A stretch of DNA of 61,160 nucleotides, from assembly GCA_023356535.1 (NCBI GenBank), contig JAKQYF010000004.1:1-61160 (forward strand), read 5' to 3'. The notes beneath the pieces are model-generated. The model saw nothing but the letters and a program-made list of their open reading frames with translations. It made no database searches and was not told the DNA's origin. Of the stretch, positions 8,761 to 18,048 are shown one piece after another. The DNA is from Trichodesmium sp. MAG_R03. Lineage in GTDB: Bacteria; Cyanobacteriota; Cyanobacteriia; Cyanobacteriales; Microcoleaceae. Each line of letters opens with the position of its first letter. Position 1 is the stretch's first letter. The translations under genes and the position numbers were made by a program.

Positions 8761-8960
8761 ATGTGGGATAATGAAGTATTAGCAGAAATTTATAAATACC
8801 GAGAAGAATATGCTAAATCCTTTAATTATAATTAACACGCTATGGTTGAAGATTTAGAAAAAAACAAGCTGCTCGTGGTAGACAAATCATTTCTACACCA
8901 ATCAAACCTACTCAACAAAAAAACAAATCTTTAGTTCAAACTTCAAATTCTGTACAGTAG
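8761..8960 (+). pseudogene. antitoxin partner gene, broken
   Basis: The reading frame MWDNEVLAEIYKYREEYAKS resembles the small partner proteins that follow this PIN subfamily. It hits TAA at 8833-8835. Homologous sequence continues (HAMVEDLEK) and then needs a frameshift to give QAARGRQIISTPIKPTQQ, ending at TAG 8958-8960. One stop and one frameshift inactivate it. The linkage to the PIN gene supports the toxin-antitoxin reading. Confidence 0.65.
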
Positions 8961-9071
8961 TGAAATTCAACAAAACTTTACTATAATATGGACTCTTATA
9001 TTTAAAAGACTGAATAACACCGATGCTACCAGATTTGATATTAAAGGTAAATTTTATTTAGATTAAAAACT

Positions 9072-9272
9072 ATGAATCATCTGAAATCTGAACCTCAATT
9101 TGCGGTTTGTATTAAAAATAAAGATTCTTCTGCTTCTTTGGAATTACATAAAATTTATGTGGTTTTAACTGATGAAGAGAGAACAACAGATAGCGATTTA
9201 AGAATAGTTGATGAAAGTGGAGAAGATTATCTTTATTTCTCAACGTCTCAGTCGGATACGAATTATTTGTAG
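9072..9272 (+). pseudogene. small conserved protein, C-terminus replaced
   Basis: The first ~55 residues (FAVCIKNKDSSASLELHKIY, then LRIVDESGEDYLY) match a widespread ~70-80-residue protein of unknown function. After YLYFST the frame runs into the reverse strand of a phoD fragment and ends in SQSDTNYL, which is not family sequence. It is therefore a truncated gene whose end is made of unrelated DNA. Confidence 0.6.
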
Positions 9273-9930
9273 TTTCGTGGTCATCCCATTGCACTATCTG
9301 AGACACCTCAGCATTAAAGCGACGAACATTTTCATCCAACAAATTATAGATATAATTACCCCGAAACTTCCGCAAACTTTCCGCCACCTTAGACTTTTCC
9401 GGCGTAGTTAAATTTCGCCAAATACTACCATCCTCTAACTGAACCTCAGATTGTATCGGCCCATATGGATAGATATAATCCCCACAATGAATAAAAAAGT
9501 CTGGATTAACCTGTCTAATAGTCTCATAAATTTTCATTCCCCCACACTCCACATTAATACCCCAACCAAGACATGCCGTATCTCCAGACCAAGCAAACAA
9601 AATATCCTGCCCTGGTTTTGGCACAGTGCGAAATTTACCAAGAACCGGAACACTAAAAATGTTAGTATCTGACAAGTCTTGAAAACTCACACGATAGATA
9701 TATCTGCTCCGAAGTAGGTAAACCAGAAAGATTAACTTTGGCTGTAAAATCTGTAGTTTCTAAAGCAGCAGGCACGACAATTTTCTGGGCATTTTGGAAA
9801 GATTCGTTAGTGGCATATTCCACCTATCATTCGAGTTGGGCGATCGCTCCGACTCCTAACTACTGCCTTTCCTCTAACACAAAGATCTCCACTAGCAACT
9901 CCATAGGGAATTTGAGGGCGCATCTTATCT
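9240..9930 (-). pseudogene. phoD: PhoD-like alkaline phosphatase/phosphodiesterase fragment
   Basis: On the minus strand it starts RPQIPYGVASGD, then needs frameshifts to give VEYATNESFQNAQ and DFTAKVNLSGLPTSEQIY. An intact stretch from 9690 follows: SFQDLSDTNIFSVPVLGKFR, WSGDTA..WGIN, PDFFIHCGDYIYPYGPI and QWDDHETTNN. It stops around residue 190 of a family usually over 450 residues. PhoD enzymes hydrolyse extracellular phosphate esters. Frameshifts and the missing C-terminal half make it non-functional. Confidence 0.8.
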
Positions 9931-10144
9931 AAGTAAATAATCCCTGGGGTAGATGATTGGTTTACTTTTGATTCTAGTATTGAATTATAGCAATTAATCC
10001 ACTACCAACTAAGGCATACGCAAGTAAAAATCCACAACGGTTGAGCGTTTCTATATTAGTTGAAGTGAAGTATAGTTGACCTGAGCCAAATTAAAACTAT
10101 ATCTAACTATTGACTATAAATATAATACAGGGGAATAATCTGAA

Positions 10145-10771
10145 ATGGAATGGCACATCACAGACGCCCAAAGCTTAGGAATTATTGACAGGGAAATCGG
10201 CCCTCATGCTTTATCTCCCGCAGAGTATGAGATAGTTCGACGGGTAATATATACTACGGCAGACTTTGAATATAAGTCTCTGATTAGTTTTTCTGAACAT
10301 GCTTTACAGTCTGGAGCTGCTGCTTTGGCAGCTCGTACAACTATTGTAGTGGATGTGCCAATGGTACAAGTGGGTATTACCCCAGTTATTCAAAGTACCT
10401 TTGCTAATCCTGTTTACTGTTCAATGGATGCTATAACCAGGCCCCAGAAGGAAAAAACTACCGCTGCTTGGGGAATTGAAACTTTGGCTAGACGTTATCC
10501 AGAAGGCATTTTTGTTATTGGCCAGGCTCAAACTGCTCTTTGTGCAATTGTTGATTTAATTGAAGCCGAAGAAATTAGACCGGCTTTAGTTATTGGGACT
10601 CCTTCTGGTTTTGTAGGGGTGGATGTAGCTAAGTCACGTTTATATGATTCGATGATTCCTCACATTAGAATTGATGGCCGTAAGGGTAGTGCTGTGGTAG
10701 CAGTTGCTATTATTAATGGTTTAGTAGACTTGGCCTGGCAGGCTTATGGCCAACAAGTTCAAGGTAATTAA
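10145..10771 (+). CDS. cobH: precorrin-8X methylmutase CobH/CbiC
   Basis: This 208-residue protein matches the family over its full length: IVRRVIYTTADFEY (31-44), SGAAALAARTTIVVDVPMV (56-74), VIGQAQTALC and a C-terminal GTPSGFVGVDVAKSRL with GRKGSAVVAVAIINGL. It moves the C11 methyl of precorrin-8X to C12, giving hydrogenobyrinate (cobalt version: cobyrinate) in cobalamin synthesis. The segment that carries the catalytic His in characterised CobH (RMIH) reads RVIY here; I believe this is usual in cyanobacteria but cannot check it. No other cob gene is nearby. Confidence 0.9.
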   Translation: MEWHITDAQSLGIIDREIGPHALSPAEYEIVRRVIYTTADFEYKSLISFSEHALQSGAAALAARTTIVVDVPMVQVGITPVIQSTFANPVYCSMDAITRPQKEKTTAAWGIETLARRYPEGIFVIGQAQTALCAIVDLIEAEEIRPALVIGTPSGFVGVDVAKSRLYDSMIPHIRIDGRKGSAVVAVAIINGLVDLAWQAYGQQVQGN

Positions 10772-10773
10772 TA

Positions 10774-10926
10774 GTAAGCATTCAAACCTCAGTTCTCAGC
10801 TATCAGCTTTATTACCTTTAAAGGAGGAAAAAGCAATTGAGATATTTCCAAAAATTAGTTAAAACTTAGTAGAAGTTAAACAAATGCTTACTTCATTAAT
10901 TAAAAAGCTGAAAGCTGAATGCTTAC
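10774..10926. repeat. dispersed repeat family J, copy 1
   Basis: This 153-bp segment is bounded by GTAAGCATTCA (left) and TGAATGCTTAC (right), and contains CAGCTATCAGCTT and AAATGCTTACTTCATTAATTAA. A related copy is at 40066-40246. It starts 3 bp after the cobH stop codon and could act as its 3' hairpin. Confidence 0.55.
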
Positions 10927-10947
10927 TTGTTATATATTACTCAAATT

Positions 10948-11631
10948 TTAAATTAGGTGGTTTTGTTGGTGTTGTTTATTTTTCCTGCGAGATGAACGAA
11001 CCTGATTAATTACCTCCATAAATACATCTTTTCTAAGATATGGATAATCACTAACCCATAAATTGACAGTAGGAAGATAAACATCTGAATATTTAGCAAT
11101 TTTTTCTAAATCTTGCTGATAAGACATTACCAACATTACAGCTACTTGATTTTTATAAATACCTTGATGATAACGACTTAGAGGAGCTTGCATTTCAACT
11201 GTAAACCCTGTTTTATCTCCCAATTCTAAATTTATTCGTTGCTCTAAATTTTCTACTATTATTAGTTCTCCTTTTTTATTAACTTTTTCTTCTTGACCAA
11301 CTACTTCTTCAGTAAGATATACATCGAAAACTTTTCCTTGCCATAGACCACTATATGGGTATCTTCTAAATTTAAAATTCCGAAAACTAGCTAATAAAAC
11401 AGGTCCCCACAACCAATAAAGACCTGCCATAATACCAACCAATAAGAACAAAGGGTCACCATCATCATGAACAAGTGCATTAATTAAGACAATTGTTAAA
11501 ACTGAAACAGCAGAAATTAAAGCTCGTTTCAACACCTCAGATAACCTACCCCAATAATATTTATATTGATCCCCTGTAGCTACAATTGGAATTAATTGTT
11601 CAAATGTTTGACGGGTTAAAGGAACTAGCAT
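10948..11631 (-). CDS. conserved cyanobacterial membrane protein
   Basis: This 227-residue protein opens MLVPLTRQTFEQLIPIVATG and has two adjacent transmembrane helices (about residues 37-53 and 60-84), followed by a soluble C-terminal domain of mixed strands. Homologs in cyanobacteria are sometimes labelled phosphate ABC transporter permease, but nothing here resembles a permease: there are only two helices and no EAA loop. The function is unknown. It is convergent with cobH. Confidence 0.7.
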   Translation of the reverse strand: MLVPLTRQTFEQLIPIVATGDQYKYYWGRLSEVLKRALISAVSVLTIVLINALVHDDGDPLFLLVGIMAGLYWLWGPVLLASFRNFKFRRYPYSGLWQGKVFDVYLTEEVVGQEEKVNKKGELIIVENLEQRINLELGDKTGFTVEMQAPLSRYHQGIYKNQVAVMLVMSYQQDLEKIAKYSDVYLPTVNLWVSDYPYLRKDVFMEVINQVRSSRRKNKQHQQNHLI

Positions 11632-11821
11632 TTATGAATTTCAATGATTTATATGTAATTTATAATGTTTTTCATAGATATGAGTTGAGAATAATAACCC
11701 TTGAAAGCAAAGCACAATGAAATAAATAAAAAAGCCCTTTAACTGATAGCTGAGTGATAATTACTATATATTCTTGAGGTAGTATCGGCTTTATTTTTTT
11801 AATTATCCATGGTACACTTCT

Positions 11822-12058
11822 AATTAGGGTTTGCTCAAAAAGTATTATGAGTGAGGTTAGGAGTCAGAAGTCAGGATAAATGGGAATTATAAAGGAGATA
11901 GAAGTCATAATTGATTGTCCTCGAATTTTTGTGTATTTGTTTGCCCAAAATGCTAACCTTTTGAGCTTTTTAGACCGAAAATTTGGTCTTTTGTCTAGCT
12001 AAAAAGGCAAAATTCTTTATATTTCAATGCTCTAAGAGTTAATCAGCCAGCCCTAACT
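11822..12058 (-). mobile_element. family A element, inverted copy
   Basis: It starts TAATTAGGGTTTGCTCA and ends AATCAGCCAGCCCTAACT. The interior carries the family A blocks GCCCAAAATGCTAACCTTTT and TTTGGTCTTTTGTCTAGCT in reverse orientation. It is about 237 bp, shorter than the other copies, and ends about 12 bp before the LapA-like gene, so it supplies that gene's immediate upstream region. Confidence 0.65.
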
Positions 12059-12069
12059 ATTTATATTGT

Positions 12070-12357
12070 ATGATGGAATATGATATGCAAAAATTTGTCT
12101 CGCCAATTATCTGCAGTATAATTCTGGCATTGTGGGTAAGTGGAATTGCAATATTCTCAGTTCAGAATGCCACTCCAATATCTTTAAAGATATTTTTCAA
12201 GATATTTAGTTTAACAATTGTTGACTTCGAGTCCATCCAGATTCCCATAGGAGTAATCTTGTCCCTTAGTGTGAGCATGGGAGTTATCATTGGTTCGGCT
12301 CTTTTGTCACCCTTTTTTTCTATTGGACATATGAAAGATAGTCAAGAAGATTTTTGA
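12070..12357 (+). CDS. LapA-domain (DUF1049) membrane protein
   Basis: This 95-residue protein has two transmembrane helices (about 12-32 and 58-82) separated by VQNATPISLKIFF and the FESIQIPIGVILSLS motif seen in cyanobacterial LapA-domain proteins. E. coli LapA acts with LapB in lipopolysaccharide assembly control; the cyanobacterial role is not established. Two starts are possible, ATG 12070 or ATG 12085 (MQKFVSP), the latter giving the more usual N-terminus. Confidence 0.75.
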   Translation: MMEYDMQKFVSPIICSIILALWVSGIAIFSVQNATPISLKIFFKIFSLTIVDFESIQIPIGVILSLSVSMGVIIGSALLSPFFSIGHMKDSQEDF

Positions 12358-12461
12358 TTTTAAGGGGAACCATCAATTGCCCCTGGTTTTCATCTTGATA
12401 TCTTACCCATATTACGATAAACCAACAAAACAGGATTTTGTCAACACTTGATAAGTTTTCA

Positions 12462-13391
12462 TTATAACTTGTAGACTTGACCATCAATTAGTAGTCGAGT
12501 TATTCCTTTTGCTTGCAAATAGATTGTAGTTTTTCGTAAGATTTTACTATCAGGAACCTTCAGTACCCTTTGGTTACGAGCAGAAAATCTATGAGCTACT
12601 CGGTGATTGTCAAAAATTGGTAAAGTTTTCTCCTGAGACTCTTCCACAGGTATTTGTCCTAATTCCCCAAAAGCTATTAAGGGTTTAGTTACTAACTCTG
12701 TAAATTTATCTATCACTAAGTAGCAAATTTTTGGCAAAACTGCCTCAGTCAGATTATGTACTTTAACTTCGGAGTAACTAGGGTTGTGAATAGATATATT
12801 ATAAGAAGTCTCTACTCCTTCTTCCTCCTTATCTTCATCATCAAACTCCCCATCAAAACCTTCTAAATCATCATTCTCAAAATCATCATCATCTAAATTT
12901 TGTGGTTGCTCTCGTAAATCTCCTGCTAAAATCTCTTGTATTTCTTCAGCAGGGGAACCGTAACCACTCTCAAATACATTATTTGATTCCTGAGTGTATT
13001 GAGTAGTTAAAGATAATTTGGATAATTCTATCCGTTGTTCAGTTTTAGCATCACTAGATGAAGAAGAACGTCGGCGTCCCTTTTTTACCATACCATATAC
13101 TTCATCTTCCCTATAGTCTGATCCTTCTTTGTCTAAAATTTCCCCACCTACTGATTTATCCAAGTCCTCAGTATCCTGATCGATATTTTTTGGGGAACGA
13201 GATGGACGCTTTTGTTTCTGTTGAACTAAATCTTTATATTCATCTTCTGGTATACTGCTTTGTAATATCCGTCTAATTGTAGAACTACTCACTCCATAGC
13301 GGTCGGCTAGAGTAATGGTGTTCTCTTGTGTAGTTCGATACAGTTCAATAATTTCTAATTTTTCTGAATCTGACAGTTTTGTAGGTGTCAT
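12462..13391 (-). CDS. HTH-domain protein with acidic middle region
   Basis: This 309-residue protein has an N-terminal transposase-like helix-turn-helix (residues 5-45, LSDSEKLEIIELYRTTQENT and ADRYGVSSSTIRRIL). A long low-complexity acidic stretch follows (about 165-190, DDDDFENDDLEGFDGEFDDE). The folded C-terminal part includes KICYLVIDKFTELVTKPLIA and ends KGITRLLIDGQVYKL. The full-length form is conserved in filamentous cyanobacteria, which argues for a host DNA-binding protein rather than a mobile gene. No catalytic DDE residues are visible. The target is unknown. Confidence 0.65.
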   Translation of the reverse strand: MTPTKLSDSEKLEIIELYRTTQENTITLADRYGVSSSTIRRILQSSIPEDEYKDLVQQKQKRPSRSPKNIDQDTEDLDKSVGGEILDKEGSDYREDEVYGMVKKGRRRSSSSSDAKTEQRIELSKLSLTTQYTQESNNVFESGYGSPAEEIQEILAGDLREQPQNLDDDDFENDDLEGFDGEFDDEDKEEEGVETSYNISIHNPSYSEVKVHNLTEAVLPKICYLVIDKFTELVTKPLIAFGELGQIPVEESQEKTLPIFDNHRVAHRFSARNQRVLKVPDSKILRKTTIYLQAKGITRLLIDGQVYKL

Positions 13392-13538
13392 ACCACCTTC
13401 CCTAACAAATAGTTTATTTATCTTGCTATAGTTTATAAAAATATAGTCACATAAGACATATTCTTATAAATCTATTACGAGGAAGTAAATAAGTAAAGAC
13501 TATTGATTTGATTAAAAATATTTTTATGTATAGATCAA

Positions 13539-13610
13539 AGCCCGTGACGAGGATTGAACTCGTGACCTCACCCTTACCAAGGGTGTGCTCTACCACTGAG
13601 CCACACGGGC
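13539..13610 (-). tRNA. trnT: tRNA-Thr (GGT)
   Basis: The minus strand folds as a full cloverleaf: acceptor GCCCGTG/CACGGGC, D stem GCTC/GAGC, anticodon stem CACCC/GGGTG with loop TTGGTAA (anticodon GGT), and T arm ACGAG-TTCAATC-CTCGT. The discriminator base is U and CCA is not encoded. It sits 25 bp from tRNA-Tyr on the same strand. Confidence 0.95.
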
Positions 13611-13635
13611 GTTTTTATTCAATCCTTTTAGTGAA

Positions 13636-13717
13636 TGGGCCGAGCTGGATTTGAACCAGCGTAGGCGTAGCCAGCGGATTTACAGTCCGCCCCCATTAAC
13701 CACTCGGGCACCGACCC
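13636..13717 (-). tRNA. trnY: tRNA-Tyr (GTA)
   Basis: This 82-nt class II tRNA has acceptor GGGTCGG/TCGGCCC (one G-T pair within), anticodon loop with GTA, a long variable arm (TGGCTACGCCTACG region) and T loop TTCAAAT. It is transcribed ahead of tRNA-Thr, probably in one unit. Confidence 0.95.
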
Positions 13718-14058
13718 TTGATACTCACACATATAATATGTTAACACAAAAAATATTTATTACAACAGTTTTATCAAAAAAATTATTTACTGATTCTAAA
13801 GTTCAGCCTATCCTTCTTATAAGGAATGATAATCAAATAAAGTCCATAATTTTTGGGAAATAACTCAGAGCATATGGAGTTTAGGCCATTTAACTTGTGT
13901 AGATAATAAAATCATCATTTCTAAGTTCAGTTGGCGTTAAATTTTGCGCTATATAACAAAATGTAAAGACACATCAAATCAACTTCAGTGGTTGATAACG
14001 ATCCGCTTGATCAATCTGAAAAGTTCTGTAATGTTAATTTGATCAGGAAATGACTTTG
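13718..14058. other. intergenic spacer upstream of tRNA-Tyr
   Basis: 341 bp with no convincing gene. It should contain the tRNA promoter (minus strand) and the 3' end of the OmpA-type gene. Nothing else is recognised. Confidence 0.4.
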
Positions 14059-14793
14059 TTAATTAGCAGGGATCAAAATAATCACTGTACGCTGATTTAC
14101 ATCACTAGCAGGATCACTTTCAGGGAGTGGTTGAGAATAACCCATCCCTTGGCCAACAAGTTCATATGGTAAATTCTGCCCTTTTAAATATTTGACTACG
14201 ACATTTGCTCGGTCTTGGGAAATTGTTTGGTTTAACTGAGCATCACCAACCCTAGATGTATGACCTTCAACTTTAATGGTAACTCTATTAGAATCATATT
14301 CTTTAATTTCTGAGATGAGACTATTTAGGGTTTGCTTTACTGGGGAAGATAATTCAACTTCATTTATATCAAATTTAATTTGACCTAAAGTTTTTGGTTC
14401 AGTCAAATATTTTCCTTGTGGCTCAGATGTTGCCTCAATGTCTGTTGTAGTACTGGCAGTCTCAACTTCGGGTTGTGATGTAGCAGTTGGTTCTAGAGTT
14501 TTAGTAGTAGTTTCTGTCGTATCAGTAGTAGGTTCTTCGGCAGAGGTTGTTGTCTCTGTGTCTTCTGTTTCTATAGTTGTAGTTCTAGTTGTCTCAATTT
14601 CTAGTGTTTCTATTACTTGAATTGCTTCTGTTTGAGAATCTACATTTTCAGTTAATTGAACATCAATAGTGGGGCGTTTAAAAGCCTTAGGACGAGCAAA
14701 AGCCCAAGCGCAAATAATCATAAAGCCCATACACCCTGCTAAAATTTTAGGACCTAAAACTTGTTGGTTATCTATTTTTTTTTCTGCGCTCAT
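14059..14793 (-). CDS. OmpA-family envelope protein
   Basis: This 244-residue protein has a short cytoplasmic start, one transmembrane helix (about residues 13-33, ending CAWAFARP), a Thr/Glu-rich linker (about 45-135) and a C-terminal OmpA-like peptidoglycan-binding domain. The domain shows IKVEGHTSRVGD, LNQTISQDRANVVVKYL and GQGMGYSQPLPESD. It probably tethers the cytoplasmic membrane to peptidoglycan across the periplasm. The ACT-repeat codons of the linker give a spurious open frame on the opposite strand. No motor partner (MotA type) is adjacent. Confidence 0.85.
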   Translation of the reverse strand: MSAEKKIDNQQVLGPKILAGCMGFMIICAWAFARPKAFKRPTIDVQLTENVDSQTEAIQVIETLEIETTRTTTIETEDTETTTSAEEPTTDTTETTTKTLEPTATSQPEVETASTTTDIEATSEPQGKYLTEPKTLGQIKFDINEVELSSPVKQTLNSLISEIKEYDSNRVTIKVEGHTSRVGDAQLNQTISQDRANVVVKYLKGQNLPYELVGQGMGYSQPLPESDPASDVNQRTVIILIPAN

Positions 14794-15030
14794 ATCTAAA
14801 ATATAGCTCCAAGTTAGATTGGTATTATTACTTTTATTGAACTAATCTGACGTTCCGATGATCTAGATTTATAGAATCTCCCAATTCAACCAAATTTTAG
14901 TAATGATTGCAACCTTGAGATTCTTGCCCTTATTTATAGCAGGATTTTATGATAAAGGGTATAAACTGTAACGTTTTTTTATAAAATTATTATTTATACT
15001 CTACTTGATTTTGCTCTGCTAATAATAGTT

Positions 15031-15184
15031 AACACCAATTACTATAAACTTTGCTATACTTAGATTTTCTATTTCTAAATATTATTTGTTGGAGCCAATA
15101 ATCTTTAGAATGGTAACTTTGGTTATCAATGAAAGTTATTTTTGCAAGCTTTTAAGTATAGCATGACTTTTGATAATTGGTATC
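15031..15184 (+). mobile_element. MITE-like element, family F copy 1
   Basis: This ~154-bp non-coding element runs from AACACCAATTACTATAAACT to GATAATTGGTATC. Its reverse complement matches 35868-36022 over its length, including ATATTATTTGTTGGAGC and AGCTTTTAAGTATAGCA. The ends are inverted (ACCAATT/AATTGGT). Confidence 0.7.
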
Positions 15185-15229
15185 AAGACGTTCCAGAGGA
15201 ACGCCTCTAGAGAGCTTTATTAATATTAA

Positions 15230-15370
15230 TTAACCAACTGTGTAAGCGGTACTAAGTCCCCAGAAAAGGAGAAAGACTATTCCACCTAAAATAAGAACCG
15301 CAGAAATAGCGATCGCCCTGGGAGTATCTGCTCCCTTAAATTTCATTATGCCACGATCAAGGTCTGACAT
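15230..15370 (-). CDS. 46-residue single-helix membrane protein
   Basis: A small open frame with a strong ribosome-binding site (AGGAGG, 8 bp before the ATG). The N-terminus is polar (MSDLDRGIMKFKGADTPRAI), followed by one transmembrane helix (about residues 20-42) and a short STAYTVG tail. Size and architecture resemble small thylakoid photosystem-associated or Hlip-like proteins, but I cannot assign a family with certainty. A HIP1 octamer lies inside the gene. The good start signal and codon usage support a real gene. Confidence 0.65.
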   Translation of the reverse strand: MSDLDRGIMKFKGADTPRAIAISAVLILGGIVFLLFWGLSTAYTVG

Positions 15371-16128
15371 AGTATTTTCCTCCTAAATTATACTTTCTAT
15401 TTTAACTGAGAATTTCTAGAAATATTCCTATACTGCTATTATATTTTCTCATATTTCTGTTTCTAATTTTTCTGGAATTTTAAAATAAATATAATCAAGA
15501 CCAGCAATTGTTATTTTAGTCATCAGTTATCAGTAGATTTGCCTTGATATGCTAATACAACTCCTAAAATTTATAATCCCTCTGGAATTGATATTTCAAA
15601 TATAAATCCTTTGACTTTTGGAGTAATTGGGCAGACTAGAGCTAATCTGACAAGACGCTTATATCTAACTGATGAAACTACTAAAGCAGGATGACAGCTA
15701 ATTTGTTTTCTTCTCAATTAAGGATTAAAGTTGATATAGACAATATCTCCCTTTTGAGGAATAGACAAATCAGCTATAATATTAACATATTATTAGGAAT
15801 TATCTCAAGATATTAGTTTGCTTAGAAAAAGCTTACAGCAGTTTTCTCAAGATGTCGAAAATAATTCTTCTCACCTTAAATATATATGATTTGCTTTATT
15901 AAACTTTGCCAATCTCTTTGAATCTTAATTCGATTGGTCATAGTCTTAAACTCCGGCTAAATATTCTTTTGCAGTTGTTGATCATCTCACAAATTCTTCT
16001 AATCATCTTTAATATCCTGTCAATAAATTCAGCTTTCTATAACTTGACCTATTTCTTTTTAGTTTGACTTACTCTAGAAGAAATATGCTATATTTGAAGG
16101 CTGTTGCTTATAGAAATCTATAACTAAA
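15371..16128. other. long spacer upstream of rimO with possible gene remnant
   Basis: Two stretches look like former coding sequence on the plus strand. One is about 15555-15694 (reading YANTTPKIYNPSG then QTRANLTRRLYLTDETT, ended by TGA). The other lies around 15800-15885 (ELSQDISLLRKSLQQFSQDV). Stops and frame changes separate them. I cannot name the ancestral gene. The rimO promoter must lie near the right end. Confidence 0.35.
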
Positions 16129-17454
16129 ATGTCTACAAAACCTACCATTGCATTTACTCACCTGGGATGCGAAAAAAACCGCATCGATACTGAACATATC
16201 ATCGGTTTACTCGCACAAGCAGGTTATGAAGTAGATGCTAATGAAGAATTAGCAGATTATGTTGTTGTCAACACCTGTAGTTTTATCCAAGCTGCTAGAG
16301 AAGAGTCTGTCAGAACTTTGGTAGAATTAGCTGAAGCTAATAAAAAAATAGTCATTGCAGGTTGTATGGCGCAACACTTCCCAGAAGAATTACTCGCCGA
16401 GTTGCCAGAAGCAATAGCACTGGTGGGTACTGGTGATTATCATAAAATAGTAGATGTGATGCAACGGGTAGAAAAAGGCGATCGCGTTAAAGAAGTCACT
16501 GCCAAACCCAATTACATTGCTGACGAAACTACTCCCCGTTACCGCACAACATCTGAAGGCGTTGCTTATGTGCGAATTGCTGAAGGATGTGATTATCGTT
16601 GCGCTTTCTGTATCATTCCTCATCTTCGGGGAAATCAACGATCGCGCACTATAGAATCTATTGTCGTTGAAGCTCAACAACTCGCAGAACAGGGCGTGAA
16701 AGAAATTATCCTCATCTCTCAAATAACGACTAACTATGGAGTCGATATTTACGGTCAACCTAAACTAGCTGACCTACTCCGGGCCCTAGGAAAAGTTAAT
16801 ATACCTTGGATTAGAATGCACTATGCCTATCCCACTGGTTTGACACCCAAAGTCATAAACGCTATCCTTGAAACTCCCAATGTTTTACCTTATCTCGATT
16901 TACCTCTACAACATTCTCATCCGGAAATTCTCAGGGCCATGAATAGACCTTGGCAAGGTCAGGTTAATGATGATATAATTAACAATCTTAAAAGAGCTAT
17001 ACCTAATGCTGTATTACGGACAACTTTTATAGTTGGTTTCCCTGGTGAAACTGAAGAACATCAATTACATTTAGTTGAATTTGTCAAGCGTCATGAGTTC
17101 GATCATGTGGGAGTCTTTACTTTTTCTCCAGAAGAGAGAACTCCTGCTTATAATTTACCCAATCAGTTGCCTCAAGCAGTTATGGACGCTCGCCGCAAAG
17201 AAATTATGGAAGTCCAGCAGGTCATATCTTGGCAACAGAATCAAAAATCAGTGGGGCAATTAGTTGATGTGTTGATTGAACAAGAAAATCCTCAAACAAA
17301 AGAGTTAATTGGTAGATCGGCACGGTATTCTCCAGAAGTTGATGGACTCGTTTATGCTCAAGGGGAAGCTAGGTTAGGATCTATTGTGCCAGTAATGATT
17401 ACAGATGCTGATATTTACGATTTGTATGGTTGTTTGGCATACTCTCTAGCCTAA
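16129..17454 (+). CDS. rimO: ribosomal protein S12 methylthiotransferase RimO
   Basis: This 441-residue protein has the three MTTase domains: N-terminal UPF0004 with Cys14, Cys50 and Cys79 (GCEKNR, NTCSF, GCMA); a radical SAM core with CDYRCAFC (Cys154, Cys158, Cys161); and a C-terminal TRAM domain. [11 protein letters not shown] and RGNQRSR distinguish RimO from MiaB. It adds a methylthio group to an aspartate of ribosomal protein S12 using two iron-sulfur clusters and SAM. The length is normal, and it appears to be a single-gene unit. Confidence 0.95.
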   Translation: MSTKPTIAFTHLGCEKNRIDTEHIIGLLAQAGYEVDANEELADYVVVNTCSFIQAAREESVRTLVELAEANKKIVIAGCMAQHFPEELLAELPEAIALVGTGDYHKIVDVMQRVEKGDRVKEVTAKPNYIADETTPRYRTTSEGVAYVRIAEGCDYRCAFCIIPHLRGNQRSRTIESIVVEAQQLAEQGVKEIILISQITTNYGVDIYGQPKLADLLRALGKVNIPWIRMHYAYPTGLTPKVINAILETPNVLPYLDLPLQHSHPEILRAMNRPWQGQVNDDIINNLKRAIPNAVLRTTFIVGFPGETEEHQLHLVEFVKRHEFDHVGVFTFSPEERTPAYNLPNQLPQAVMDARRKEIMEVQQVISWQQNQKSVGQLVDVLIEQENPQTKELIGRSARYSPEVDGLVYAQGEARLGSIVPVMITDADIYDLYGCLAYSLA

Positions 17455-17609
17455 ATAGACATCTCCAGAAAAGGCTCTCAAGCCCTTATATCGCCGTTCG
17501 AAAATTGCAATTTTTGGAGAGGTCTAATGACCAGCCTAGAGATTATCCTGAAAAGAGGATTCTTGATTTATTATTGGTCCACTTCAATTAAACACCTTGC
17601 AATAATATT
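17455..17609. other. start of the rimO-helicase spacer
   Basis: No gene is seen between rimO and the helicase gene (1.67 kb). The spacer is a patchwork of dispersed elements described separately, and this first part has nothing recognisable. Confidence 0.4.
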
Positions 17610-17703
17610 TATAGTCATTCCGAATAAGAATGGGATACTTTTTCAGCTAAAAACCCTTTCACAGCAAGAAAATCTTGTCTCAATCTAAATCAGAATGACT
17701 ATA
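17610..17703 (+). mobile_element. MITE family B copy 1 (TA-flanked)
   Basis: The ends are TATAGTCATTCCG and CAGAATGACTATA. The 92 bp ATAGTC..GACTAT is identical, in reverse complement, to the copy inserted in the O-antigen ligase gene at 37923-38016. Identity implies recent movement. The TA at each edge fits a target duplication of the IS630/Tc1 type. Confidence 0.85.
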
Positions 17704-17955
17704 ATCCAGAAATGGTAATCTCCCCAGGTCAAAGGCATCTTATTTTGAAGTTTTGACAGGTTAAGGATGTTAGGCTTTTGAGTAATTATACTCATTACTC
17801 TTATAACACTTAAAAGCAGAAGCTTTTAGAATTTAGATGGGCTTGCTCTGGTAATCTTCCCAAGGGTTTGCTTTATTACAAAAGTCTGTTTTCCTATACC
17901 TTAGGCTAGAGTTCCAACCTAAAAAAACTTGGTTCTCTGGTATTTGTTTCTTATA

Positions 17956-18048
17956 CAGGACTTATGCATAACTACTATATCTAGTAGGGTTTAACGGCCG
18001 TTAAACCCTACAGATGGTGTATATTTTCATCTGCATGGGTAAGTCCTG
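17956..18048. mobile_element. MITE family C copy 1
   Basis: The ends are CAGGACTTATGCA and GGGTAAGTCCTG. A near-perfect internal palindrome is centred on AACGGCCGTT inside GTAGGG..CCCTAC. Family C has five copies in the window, all 89-93 bp. Confidence 0.8.

Noticed and set aside
14438..14620. Val/Ser-rich plus-strand frame
   Set aside because: It is the antisense of the Thr/Glu-rich linker of the OmpA-type protein.
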